36,406 nucleotides of DNA, taken from a virus. The notes under the pieces were generated by a model. It was not told the DNA's origin. It did not search any database and saw only the letters and a program-made list of their open reading frames with translations. Every line of letters starts with the position of its first letter. Position 1 is the stretch's first letter. The stretch spans positions 1-36,406 of the IMG/VR virus record IMGVR_UViG_3300027852_000113; one strand, given 5' to 3'. Below are positions 1-6,179 of the stretch, one piece after another. A program made the position numbers and the translations under genes.

Positions 1-1
1 G

Positions 2-67
2 CAGAACAGTGGTTTTCAGGCAGAGAGCGAAAACCCCGCCCCCATCAGTGATGAAATCCAGTTCTGA
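2..67 (+). CDS. C-terminal end of a probable single-stranded DNA-binding protein (cut by window edge)
   Basis: The reading frame is open from the left edge to a TGA at 65-67 and encodes 21 residues ending in PISDEIQF. An acidic stretch followed by a terminal Phe is the hallmark of the SSB C-terminal tip (DDDIPF in E. coli), which recruits replication and recombination partners. Only the tail is visible, so the OB-fold cannot be checked. The Q in place of the usual P before the last Phe is a deviation. The position just ahead of NinB and HNH genes fits a phage recombination/replication module. Other proteins can carry SSB-like tips, so the call is tentative. Confidence 0.45.
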   Translation, partial: QNSGFQAESENPAPISDEIQF

Positions 68-119
68 TGGCTACAAAACTGTTCATGCGCCGCTCACTAA
101 GCTCACTTGTCCCAGCTAA

Positions 120-221
120 TGGGATGATAACCGTCCGCAGACGGGCACCTCTGGCGAAGACAATCCGCACCAACATTATGGTGGCGGGGCTGCGCCTATC
201 GACGATGAAATTCCATTTTGA
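120..221 (+). pseudogene. Second SSB-like C-terminal tail without a start codon (remnant)
   Basis: After an in-frame TAA at 117-119, the frame reads 33 residues rich in Gly, Asn and His and ends in APIDDEIPF followed by TGA (219-221). This is a better match to the SSB acidic tip than the preceding gene. No start codon or ribosome site opens this frame. The nucleotides before both stops are similar (GATGAAAT-CCA-TTTTGA pattern). That points to a duplicated or recombined ssb 3' end, or to a frameshifted ssb. Probably a remnant. Confidence 0.4.
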
Positions 222-261
222 GTGCGCCCAATAACACCCCCTAACTAGAGAGAACAAAACA

Positions 262-1185
262 ATGATCTACATTTCAATATTAGTGGCTATAGCAGCGATT
301 GTCGCACTGGTCATAGCTAGGGCGATCAAAGACGATACAGACAAGAAGATGTTTAAGGTGGTTGCCGCCTGCGCAGCAGCCTTGTCAATCGTCTTCGGGG
401 CGTTCTCAGTAATCACAACTATACAAGCCGGACATGTCGGCGTGAAAGTATTGTTTGGGAGTGTGCAAGACGGTTATCTGGAAGAGGGGTTTAATTTGGT
501 TAACCCCCTTGTGTCCGTACACGAGCGCACTGTCCAAACGGTTTCTACAAACATGATCGGCGAAAATGCAATCGACGCGCTTTCCGCAAACGGTCTCAAG
601 ATGCGGATGGATGTCACCGTGAACTATCGTGTGTTGCCCGGTGATGCAGCTTGGGCGTTTCAGAATTTGGGGCGGAATATCCACCAAGACAAAATTCAAC
701 CTGCCTTGCGTGAAGCGGTGAGGAAGGCCGCATCTGAGTTTGAAAGCAACGAACTCTACTCGACAAAGCGACAAGCCGCCGCCGACCGAATGATGGTCCT
801 TTTGCGCGGAAACATCGACAAAGTTATCAACGAATATGGCTACGAGGGCGACGTTGTTTCAATCCAACAAATCCTTGTCAGGAATGTGACTCTTCCGCCT
901 GCTGTGGCAACCGCCATTGAAGACAAGTCGGCAAAAGAGCAGGAAAGCCAAGCGATGGTTTACAGCCTTCAAATCGAGAAGCAAGAAGCCGAACGGAAAG
1001 CCATTGAGGCGGGCGGGATCGCGGAGTTTCAACGGATTGTAAAACAAGGTATCGACAAAGACCTGCTGACCTGGAAGGCCATTGAAGCAACCGCCGCGCT
1101 CGCAGCCAGCCCCAACGCAAAAGTTGTTATCTTTGGATCAAACGAAAGTGGCGGACTTCCCTTGATTTTGAATCCTGGGCAGTAG
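262..1185 (+). CDS. SPFH/prohibitin-family membrane protein (phage-encoded)
   Basis: 307 residues. Two hydrophobic segments open the protein (about residues 2-22 and 30-54). An SPFH domain of the prohibitin/HflC type follows (about 56-215; note QAGHVGVKVLFG and the LRxAVRKAASEFESNELYSTKR region). A charged coiled coil rich in Gln, Glu and Lys runs from about 218 to 265. SPFH proteins form large membrane rings that control proteases such as FtsH, and in lambda HflKC influences lysis-lysogeny choice. A phage copy could act on the same machinery, or shield the membrane or protect against superinfection; these roles are inference. The start is supported by GAGAGAAC upstream. The next gene follows after 4 bases, so it is the first visible gene of an early operon. 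Confidence 0.85.
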   Translation: MIYISILVAIAAIVALVIARAIKDDTDKKMFKVVAACAAALSIVFGAFSVITTIQAGHVGVKVLFGSVQDGYLEEGFNLVNPLVSVHERTVQTVSTNMIGENAIDALSANGLKMRMDVTVNYRVLPGDAAWAFQNLGRNIHQDKIQPALREAVRKAASEFESNELYSTKRQAAADRMMVLLRGNIDKVINEYGYEGDVVSIQQILVRNVTLPPAVATAIEDKSAKEQESQAMVYSLQIEKQEAERKAIEAGGIAEFQRIVKQGIDKDLLTWKAIEATAALAASPNAKVVIFGSNESGGLPLILNPGQ

Positions 1186-1189
1186 GACA

Positions 1190-1585
1190 ATGAAAAAGCA
1201 GACCTTCTTCACCGCAACAGAAAAGGACCGGGAGCACCTGCTTGCATTCGTGCGGGCAGTGCCCCTGGATAACCGTCTTGAATGGTCGGTGGGGGATGCT
1301 GGGGCCGGACGCAGTGCGCAACAAAATCGGCTCTACTGGAAATGGATTGGGATCATTGCAAGTGATACCGGCAACGACGCGGAAGACCTGCATGAGTATT
1401 TCAAGCAGAAGTTCCTAACCCCGCGCACCGTCGAAATCGGCAATGAGTTGCATGAGGTCTACACGACCAAACGCCTCAAGGTTGCGGAAATGAAAGAATA
1501 TCTGGATCGCATAAGTGCCTTTGCAAATGGGTACGGCATCTATCTCCCCCACCCAGAAGACCAACACCAAAGGAGCGCAGGATGA
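1190..1585 (+). CDS. ninB: NinB-family recombination protein
   Basis: 131 residues, close to the length of lambda NinB/Orf. The conserved features are the central QQNRLYWKWIGIIA segment, which matches the QNR..W motif of the family, and the C-terminal KRLKVAEMKEYLDRI helix. NinB is a single-stranded DNA-binding recombination mediator that helps load RecA or phage recombinases in place of RecFOR. It sits 4 bases after the SPFH gene (AGGA ribosome site) and overlaps the next gene by four bases (ATGA), so it is part of a co-translated early operon next to the SSB-like gene. That context fits recombination. Confidence 0.75.
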   Translation: MKKQTFFTATEKDREHLLAFVRAVPLDNRLEWSVGDAGAGRSAQQNRLYWKWIGIIASDTGNDAEDLHEYFKQKFLTPRTVEIGNELHEVYTTKRLKVAEMKEYLDRISAFANGYGIYLPHPEDQHQRSAG

Positions 1586-1779
1586 GGTTTACACCATTCA
1601 CAAAACGCATCCTTGATACGCGCAGGCAAGATCGCGACTTAACAAAGGCCGGATACACCAAACATGAGACGGAATGGGAAATCCTGCGTGGGTGGCGACA
1701 CAGAGAGATTATTACGGACGTAAAAATCAGCCTGGACGGTAAGCACGTCTACGTCAAAACTGGGCTGCCGCAGGAATGA
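1582..1779 (+). CDS. Small basic hypothetical protein
   Basis: 65 residues, rich in Arg, Lys and Thr. No family is recognised. The start overlaps the NinB stop (ATGA) and is preceded by AAGGAG at a good distance, which supports real translation. The second half (ITDVKISLDGKHVYVKTG) looks like a beta hairpin. It is probably a phage early protein; function unknown. Confidence 0.6.
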   Translation: MRFTPFTKRILDTRRQDRDLTKAGYTKHETEWEILRGWRHREIITDVKISLDGKHVYVKTGLPQE

Positions 1780-1822
1780 CCCGCAACTTCACCCTCACCT
1801 CTAAAGTGGAAAGGAATGCAGG

Positions 1823-2125
1823 ATGAGCGAACAACCAAATGGAATGATCCCTCCATGCTTAAAACATCCAGCGTGGGGTTTTTCAGAGGAAGACTTTACA
1901 ACGGATATTTATTTTTGGCGCGATGGAAAGCGCGTTCTGATCAGCTTGATCATGAGCCGAAAACCAGGAAATGGAGCATTCAGTCGACTTGTTAAGCAAA
2001 TCGAGGCAGAGGGCCTTGCTGTTGCCGTCCTAACACCGAGTAACCAAATGCGGGACATTTTATCAAAATGGGGATTTGAACCTCATATAGAAGAAAATGG
2101 GTGTGAAGTTTGGATGCGTCCATAG
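1823..2125 (+). CDS. Hypothetical phage protein with GNAT-like C-terminal half
   Basis: 100 residues. The C-terminal half (FSRLVKQIEAEGLAVAVLTPSNQMRDILSKWGF) reads like the last helices and strand of small acetyltransferase-like phage proteins, where the final segment positions the acceptor helix before a WGF motif. No acetyl-CoA binding loop (Q/RxxGxG/A) is visible, so catalysis is doubtful. The upstream AAGGA supports the start. The stop TAG overlaps the GTG start of the HNH gene (TAGTG), so the two are translationally coupled. Confidence 0.65.
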   Translation: MSEQPNGMIPPCLKHPAWGFSEEDFTTDIYFWRDGKRVLISLIMSRKPGNGAFSRLVKQIEAEGLAVAVLTPSNQMRDILSKWGFEPHIEENGCEVWMRP

Positions 2126-2559
2126 TGACCCGCAGCGAGTTCCCCACCTCCGTTCACAAGGCAGCTATGGAACGCTCTAAGGGCCTCTGTGAGCGCCACC
2201 TCATGCCCCCGGACATCAAGGGCTTTCCAGATGTGTGTACGGATGAAACGAAGGAGCTAGACCACATAGACTGCGATATGTTTGGTGGGAAGCCAACGCT
2301 AAAGAACGCGGCCTATCTTTGCACTTCATGCCACAAGATCAAAACAAAAGCTGATCAGGCGGCAAGGAAGACGCGAAATAAACACGCACCCCGTAAGGAT
2401 CGGCCTAAGTCCTCCTGGTTTGCTGGACCGAAGCAAAAAATCAAAGGCAGGGGCTTCCAGAAGAAAGCAGGCCGCAAGTTCAAATCCACCTGGACGCCCA
2501 ACACCAAGTATATCGACACCCCCTTACCAGAGATGGGAGAGACCAATGTCAGAGATTAA
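2125..2559 (+). CDS. HNH endonuclease domain protein
   Basis: 144 residues from the GTG at 2125. This start gives the family-typical beginning TRSEFPxSVxxAAxERSKGLCE. A TTG at 2110 is the only in-frame alternative upstream. The HNH core is visible: ELDHID (first His), an Asn in KPTLKNAAYLC, then LCTSCHKIKT carrying the CxxCH zinc and active-site residues. The first half of the usual Cys4 knuckle is partly changed (GLCERH). A basic tail follows (KPKSSWFAGPKQKIKGRGF region). In phages, HNH nucleases of this kind act in recombination or DNA packaging; which applies here is unclear. It overlaps the next gene by 14 bases. Confidence 0.8.
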   Translation: MTRSEFPTSVHKAAMERSKGLCERHLMPPDIKGFPDVCTDETKELDHIDCDMFGGKPTLKNAAYLCTSCHKIKTKADQAARKTRNKHAPRKDRPKSSWFAGPKQKIKGRGFQKKAGRKFKSTWTPNTKYIDTPLPEMGETNVRD

Positions 2560-2918
2560 TGCACAAACATCGCCCGTCAGCATAGAGCAAAAAACGCAGG
2601 CAGAAATCCGAGACGTTGGGTCGCAGATTGACAATCTTCGTGCCGAAATGAAACCCATTCAGCAGGCTATTAGCCGTCTGGAGGTTCGCTTGGGAGACGC
2701 CACAACACGCCTTGAATCAGCACGCAAGAAACCACGGGTCAGCGACCATGCGGTCATTCGGTTTTTGGAACGGGTGCATGGTTTTTGTCTTCGAAGAACA
2801 ACGCAAAGCGCTCATGACGCCAGACGTTGAAAACGCAATCAAAATGGGTTGCTCAAAGGTGAAGCGGGACGGCTACAACATGATTATTCAAGACAACACC
2901 ATTGTGACGATCGTGTAG
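2546..2918 (+). pseudogene. Small coiled-coil phage protein interrupted by a frameshift
   Basis: The ATG at 2546, with GGGAGAG upstream, opens a frame with a coiled-coil N-terminal half (QIDNLRAEMKPIQQAISRLE) followed by PRVSDHAVIRFLERVHGF, a start of a domain seen in small alphaproteobacterial phage proteins. That frame stops at about 2830 after nonsense. The missing half continues in the +1 frame as FEEQRKALMTPDVENAIKMG and on to the stop at 2916-2918. Dropping one T from the T5 run at 2782-2786 would join the halves as ERVHGFVFEEQRKAL. The cause could be a real mutation, a sequencing error in a homopolymer or, less likely, programmed slippage. Function is unknown. Confidence 0.65.
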
Positions 2919-2951
2919 CCCACCCCTAACGTGAATGACTGAGGAGAAGAA

Positions 2952-3404
2952 ATGAACATCCCCTATGCCAGCGCCACGAGCGGCATGAACGCCCGCAATG
3001 AGATCGTGAAGATATTGCAGCACTTCGACTGCGAGAGCGTCGGGTTTATGGATATGTTTCATGAGAACGCCATTGTGCTTGCCTTCACATGGCGAGGCCG
3101 AAACGTTCAGCTCAAAGCTAGTGCTCAAGGATGGGCGAATGCGTGGCTCAAGGAGAACCCGTGGTCACACCAAAAACGTTCGACTAAACAAGAGTGGGAA
3201 GATCGCGCCTTCAAGCAAGGAATGATCGCTGTAAACTCTGTGCTACGTGATTGGGTTAAAGGACAAGTTACTGCTGTTGAGACCGGCATTCTAACATTCG
3301 AGCATGTATTTATGCCCTACATGCTGGCAGCAGATGGACGCCCAATTCTAGAGCATATGTCGCAACACCTAATGTTGACAGACAAAAGTGAGACTGTCCA
3401 ATGA
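2952..3404 (+). CDS. Hypothetical phage protein
   Basis: 150 residues, mixed alpha/beta. The N-terminal two thirds (a WRGRNVQLKASAQGWANAWL segment, then an EWEDRAFKQGMIAVNSVLRDWVKGQV segment) resemble a small protein found repeatedly in alphaproteobacterial prophages near replication genes; no biochemical role is known to me. The start is well supported by GAGGAG seven bases upstream. The stop overlaps the next ATG (ATGA). It lies between the HNH gene and the integrase, in the early operon. Confidence 0.7.
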   Translation: MNIPYASATSGMNARNEIVKILQHFDCESVGFMDMFHENAIVLAFTWRGRNVQLKASAQGWANAWLKENPWSHQKRSTKQEWEDRAFKQGMIAVNSVLRDWVKGQVTAVETGILTFEHVFMPYMLAADGRPILEHMSQHLMLTDKSETVQ

Positions 3405-3748
3405 CTAACCCCTCAGACCTCTCCCCACTCATTGAGAGGATAGAAGCAGCGGAGGAAGGGAGCCTTGAACTATCGAGGGCGGTGCGCGACGCATCGAATG
3501 CTCCCGCTCATTGGTTCATTGTTGACCCGCAGTTCTACACCTCCTCCATAGACGCCATAGTAGGGCTTATAGAGAGTGAGTTTGGTGCCTGGGGCGCAGC
3601 CATCGGGTCAAGCCACAAGGGCGGCGCCACGCTCTATCTCAAAGAGCGTCAAAATGGCACGCAACCATTCAAAGGCAAAGGCCACACCCCTGCGCTGGCT
3701 CTCTGTGCCTGTTTCCTCAAAGCCCTTCAGGAAAGGGGGGAAGGATGA
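3401..3748 (+). CDS. Hypothetical phage protein (early region)
   Basis: 115 residues. An N-terminal helix (SPLIERIEAAEEGSLELSRAV) is followed by an alpha/beta part ending in TPALALCACFLKAL. This pattern recurs in small proteins of unknown function in prophages, which are sometimes described as an ABA-sandwich fold; I cannot confirm the family. Both ends overlap neighbours by four bases (ATGA at 3401 and at 3745), so it is translated within a tight operon. Confidence 0.65.
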   Translation: MTNPSDLSPLIERIEAAEEGSLELSRAVRDASNAPAHWFIVDPQFYTSSIDAIVGLIESEFGAWGAAIGSSHKGGATLYLKERQNGTQPFKGKGHTPALALCACFLKALQERGEG

Positions 3749-3876
3749 GACGTGAACGTAAAATATATGAACGCAGAACGCTCGTCGAGGCCTTGGAGGC
3801 GCTAGAACACTTCCAAGTACAGCTTCAAGAGAGACTTGATAGGTTGGACGCCCCCACACCCCCTAAAGGAGACTAA
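3745..3876 (+). CDS. Very small helical hypothetical protein
   Basis: 43 residues, mostly one charged amphipathic helix (TLVEALEALEHFQVQLQERL) with a Pro-rich end. The start overlaps the previous stop in an ATGA and has AAGGGGGGAAGG just upstream. It may be a helical-hairpin regulator or a packing peptide; function unknown. Support is operon position and ribosome site only. Confidence 0.5.
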   Translation: MRRERKIYERRTLVEALEALEHFQVQLQERLDRLDAPTPPKGD

Positions 3877-3923
3877 CAATGGTATGGCAGAATAGAGACC
3901 CAGCGAGTGAGGCCCTCTAACTT

Positions 3924-4097
3924 ATGACCCGTCGCCCTTTCCTTTTCACCAAAACAGACGCGAAGCGCGCCATGCAGGCAGCGGAGGAAAGAGGCTGGAA
4001 ATCTGTGACCATCACCACCAAGGATGGAACCGAGATCACGTTTGGGAAAGATGCGCCTGAAAAACCTGTTGAAGACAAGCAGGAAATCACCCTCTAA
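3924..4097 (+). CDS. Small protein linked to the integrase gene
   Basis: 57 residues. It begins with a basic RRPFLFTKTDAKRAMQAAEE segment, continues with a beta hairpin (SVTITTKDGTEITFG) and ends acidic. Proteins of this layout are common directly before tyrosine integrase genes in alphaproteobacterial prophages. By position and size it could be an excisionase-like or accessory DNA-binding factor, but the sequence is not a clear winged-helix Xis. Its TAA shares one base with the integrase ATG (TAATG), so the two are coupled. Confidence 0.65.
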   Translation: MTRRPFLFTKTDAKRAMQAAEERGWKSVTITTKDGTEITFGKDAPEKPVEDKQEITL

Positions 4098-5200
4098 TGC
4101 CCGACATGCCTAGACAACTTCCCCCATGTGTCCAGCGAGAGATCAAAGGCCCCGCGCATCGCCGGTACACGGTCTACTATGTCCGCCCCGCGCATCATGG
4201 CCCCCGCACCCGCCTAAAGAGTGAGCCCTTCACACCAGAGTGGTGGGCAGAATATCACGCCATCATGACTGGCGCACCCAGGCCCCAGACACCCGAAGAG
4301 GCTAAGCGGATGCCTGCCAAGGGCAATCTGGCATGGCTCATCCAACAGCATAAGAACTCAAGCGACTGGTCCCGGCTTGCCAAATCAACCCGGCGCAACC
4401 GGGATAACATCTTCCTCAACATCATCAAACAGGCGGGCCATGTGGCCTATGACGATGTGGACAAGGGCTCCGTGGTGCGCGGCCTTGAGCGCCGGAGTGA
4501 CAAGCCCTTTGCAGCCAAGGAATATCTCAAAGCCGTTCGGGCGCTCTACCGCTGGGCCATTGCGAATGATTACGTGGCACACAACCCAACCGAGGGCGTT
4601 TCAGCCCCCACACCCAGAACAACCGGATTCCATACTTGGTCAGATGATGAGATTTCTCAATTTAGAAAGTGCTGGGAACACGGCACTATGGAACGGCTTG
4701 CAATGGAGATCATTCTAGGGACTGGCTTACGCCGAGGAGATGCGGTTGTGTTGGGCCGTCAGCATATGCGGGATGGGATCATATCAATCCGACTGGAAAA
4801 AAGCGGCTATCAGGAAGAGGTGTCAATCCCACTACTGCCAGATCTGGCCGAAGCAATAGACCAAGCACCAACGGGCGACTTGACATTCATTGTCGGAAAG
4901 CGGGGTCAGCGATTCACAAAGGAAAGTTTTGGGGAGGTTTTCGCTCAGGCCTGTAAGGCGGCTGGGGTGCCAGGCAGAGCCCATGGGTTGCGGAAGGCGG
5001 CGGCGGTTCGCTTGGCTGAGAATGGTGCTACCGTGCATCAACTCATGGCGTGGTTTGGATGGGGCGACGACAACATGGCAAAGATCTACACCATGGCAGC
5101 AGACAGGAAGCGCTTAGCAGCAGATGCAGGACGCCTAATTGACGGCAGTTCGCCCTCACCCTCAGTTTCCCGCCCTCACCCTAAAAAAAGCGGTAGGTAA
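4097..5200 (+). CDS. int: Tyrosine recombinase (phage integrase)
   Basis: 367 residues. It has an N-terminal arm/core-binding part (about 75-175, with SAM-like helices around LYRWAIANDYV) and a catalytic domain (about 178-345). Catalytic residues are visible: R212 in TGLRRGD, K235 in the beta hairpin LEKSG, H296-x-x-R299 in HGLRK, W322 in WFGWGD where many relatives have GH, and the nucleophile Y331 in IYTMAADR. It integrates or excises the phage by site-specific recombination. Repeated CGCCCTCACCCT motifs start inside its last codons and continue downstream, and are candidate arm-type binding sites. It is the last + strand gene before a terminator. Confidence 0.93.
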   Translation: MPDMPRQLPPCVQREIKGPAHRRYTVYYVRPAHHGPRTRLKSEPFTPEWWAEYHAIMTGAPRPQTPEEAKRMPAKGNLAWLIQQHKNSSDWSRLAKSTRRNRDNIFLNIIKQAGHVAYDDVDKGSVVRGLERRSDKPFAAKEYLKAVRALYRWAIANDYVAHNPTEGVSAPTPRTTGFHTWSDDEISQFRKCWEHGTMERLAMEIILGTGLRRGDAVVLGRQHMRDGIISIRLEKSGYQEEVSIPLLPDLAEAIDQAPTGDLTFIVGKRGQRFTKESFGEVFAQACKAAGVPGRAHGLRKAAAVRLAENGATVHQLMAWFGWGDDNMAKIYTMAADRKRLAADAGRLIDGSSPSPSVSRPHPKKSGR

Positions 5201-5347
5201 ATCAACGGCTTATGGGGTGCAAAATTGATACTGGTACGCCCTAGGGGAATTGAGTAATTGAGAGATTTCAATGACTTAGGTGGCTAAGTGAGGGCAAGAG
5301 GGGGCATTGATTTCATTAAGGTATTTCAAATGCCGCCCTCACCCTAA
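5151..5347. repeat. Repeated CGCCCTCACCCT motifs, candidate integrase arm sites / attP region
   Basis: CGCCCTCACCCT occurs three times in direct orientation, at 5151-5162, 5171-5182 and 5334-5345. Its inner part also occurs inverted (GTGAGGGC, 5288-5295). Short repeats flanking an A/T-richer core directly after a phage integrase gene are typical of attP, where arm sites bind the integrase N-terminus. The core crossover cannot be placed without the host attB. The first copy is within the integrase coding sequence. Confidence 0.5.
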
Positions 5348-5374
5348 TAGGGACAAGGGATCTGTCGTACACAT

Positions 5375-5402
5375 AAAACCTTCACTTCACAATGAAGGTT
5401 TT
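5375..5402 (+). terminator. Hairpin terminator after the integrase
   Basis: The arms AAAACCTTCA (5375-5384) and TGAAGGTTTT (5393-5402) form a 10-bp perfect stem with an 8-base loop. A on one side and T on the other make it usable in both directions. It ends + strand early transcription. The insertion element begins two bases after the T run, so the T run is part of the target sequence. Confidence 0.7.
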
Positions 5403-5404
5403 GC

Positions 5405-5426
5405 GGGTAGTGTCTCAGTTTGAAAT
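5405..5426 (+). repeat. Left terminal inverted repeat of the insertion element
   Basis: 22 bases, perfectly complementary to 7771-7792. The outer end begins GGGTAGTG. The 6-bp TTTTGC directly to its left is repeated to the right of the other terminus. Confidence 0.9.
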
Positions 5427-5493
5427 CTAGCCTTGATATTCTCGAAGATTGCCGCACTTTCCTGTATGCTTACCGCAAAGCATAGGAGAAACC

Positions 5494-5727
5494 ATGGCTA
5501 AAGGACCAAAGGGGCAAAAGCGCCCCACTGACGTTATCAGCAACGCCGTCAAGGTCATGCGGATAGCGACCGGCGAAGAAGGAGAAATCATCGAAGAAGA
5601 AGACGGTAAGGACCCTGCCGCCAAAGCGTTAGGCGCTAAGGGCGGGAAGGCGCGGGCTGAAAAGCTGACGGCTGAACAGCGGTCGGAGATCGCGAAGAAG
5701 GCAGCTGCGAAACGCTGGGAGAAGTAA
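5494..5727 (+). CDS. Small KGG/KRW-motif protein, element passenger
   Basis: 77 residues from the ATG at 5494, chosen because TAGGAG lies at the right distance; the longer frame from 5449 lacks a ribosome site. It has a basic start (AKGPKGQKRPTDVI), an acidic middle (GEEGEIIEEEDGKD) and a conserved end with LGAKGGKARAEKL and AAAKRWEK. This C-terminal pattern, two short helices with a GG turn and a KRW end, is widespread in small bacterial proteins often labelled histone-like or RNA-binding. Its function is unproven. It lies inside the inverted repeats, so it is cargo. Confidence 0.75.
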   Translation: MAKGPKGQKRPTDVISNAVKVMRIATGEEGEIIEEEDGKDPAAKALGAKGGKARAEKLTAEQRSEIAKKAAAKRWEK

Positions 5728-5992
5728 GGCTACTCAATATCGCCGCGCTTTATCTTGATTTCGATTTCATCCGCCACGCCGTAGGACAACTGAAAAGCCA
5801 TCGTCATTAAATTCAACCAAGTAATCCTCTCGGTACTTTCCCATGGACCTTTTGCCGGAAGCTTTGGTGCCAAGCGACTGGTCGCCTGAGCGATGACCCG
5901 AGAACAAGGCTGCTACGCAATCTGTTAGGAAACGCGCAGCAGCCTCTAGGTCGCAGTACATGGCGGCTGGCTTTCGGGCCAGTCGAACAAAT

Positions 5993-6068
5993 ACGCTCGT
6001 AGCTCAGTGGATAGAGCAGGTGCCTACTAAGTTCCGTGTCGTCGGTTCGAATCCGATCGAGCGTTCCA
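5993..6068 (+). tRNA. tRNA-like gene, anticodon position ACT, damaged anticodon stem
   Basis: 76 bases fold as a standard tRNA: 7-bp acceptor ACGCTCG/CGAGCGT, T8 A9, D stem GCTC/GAGC with a GG-containing loop, T stem GTCGG/CCGAT with loop TTCGAAT, and an encoded CCA. The anticodon loop CTACTAA places ACT at 34-36. The anticodon stem GGTGC/GTTCC has a T-T mismatch and a G-T pair. An ACU anticodon would read the Ser codon AGU, yet the short variable region excludes a normal tRNA-Ser. The body resembles tRNA-Arg(UCU), from which it may derive. It may be a degenerate copy or a repurposed tRNA. It lies within the insertion element. Confidence 0.65.
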
Positions 6069-6078
6069 TCCAAATCGC

Positions 6079-6115
6079 AACGGCAGTCATTGTTTAACAT
6101 GATGACTGCCGTTTG
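6079..6115 (+). terminator. Hairpin following the tRNA-like gene
   Basis: The 12-bp perfect stem AACGGCAGTCAT (6079-6090) and ATGACTGCCGTT (6102-6113) has an 11-base loop and a weak T tract (GTTTGTG). Placed 10 bases after the CCA, it looks like the 3' terminator of a tRNA transcription unit. It would also shield the transposase from read-through. Confidence 0.6.
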
Positions 6116-6144
6116 TGAATCCCGTATTAATGTGATTCCAATGC

Positions 6145-6173
6145 TTGACGATAAGCATAAAAGTTCATATATT
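6145..6173 (+). promoter_or_regulatory. Sigma70-type promoter for the transposase
   Basis: TTGACG (6145-6150) and TATATT (6168-6173) are separated by 17 bases, near-consensus -35 and -10 boxes. The predicted transcription start, about 7 bases downstream, coincides with the transposase ATG at 6180, implying a leaderless or nearly leaderless mRNA. Confidence 0.65.
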
Positions 6174-6179
6174 AAGGGC

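Noticed and set aside
45-257. 70-residue - strand ORF at the left edge
   Set aside because: It runs opposite to the SSB-tail remnants, with no ribosome site or recognisable motif.
3879-3920. 13-codon ORF between the 43- and 57-residue genes
   Set aside because: Too short and without family or conservation evidence; probably chance.
5767-5961. 64-residue - strand ORF between the KGG gene and the tRNA-like gene
   Set aside because: No ribosome site and no recognised family. It has protein-like composition at its C-terminal end, so it could be a remnant, but support is too weak to list.
5993-6068. tRNA-like gene as the phage attB site next to the integrase
   Set aside because: It lies inside the inverted repeats of the insertion element and about 800 bases from the integrase, so it arrived with the element.
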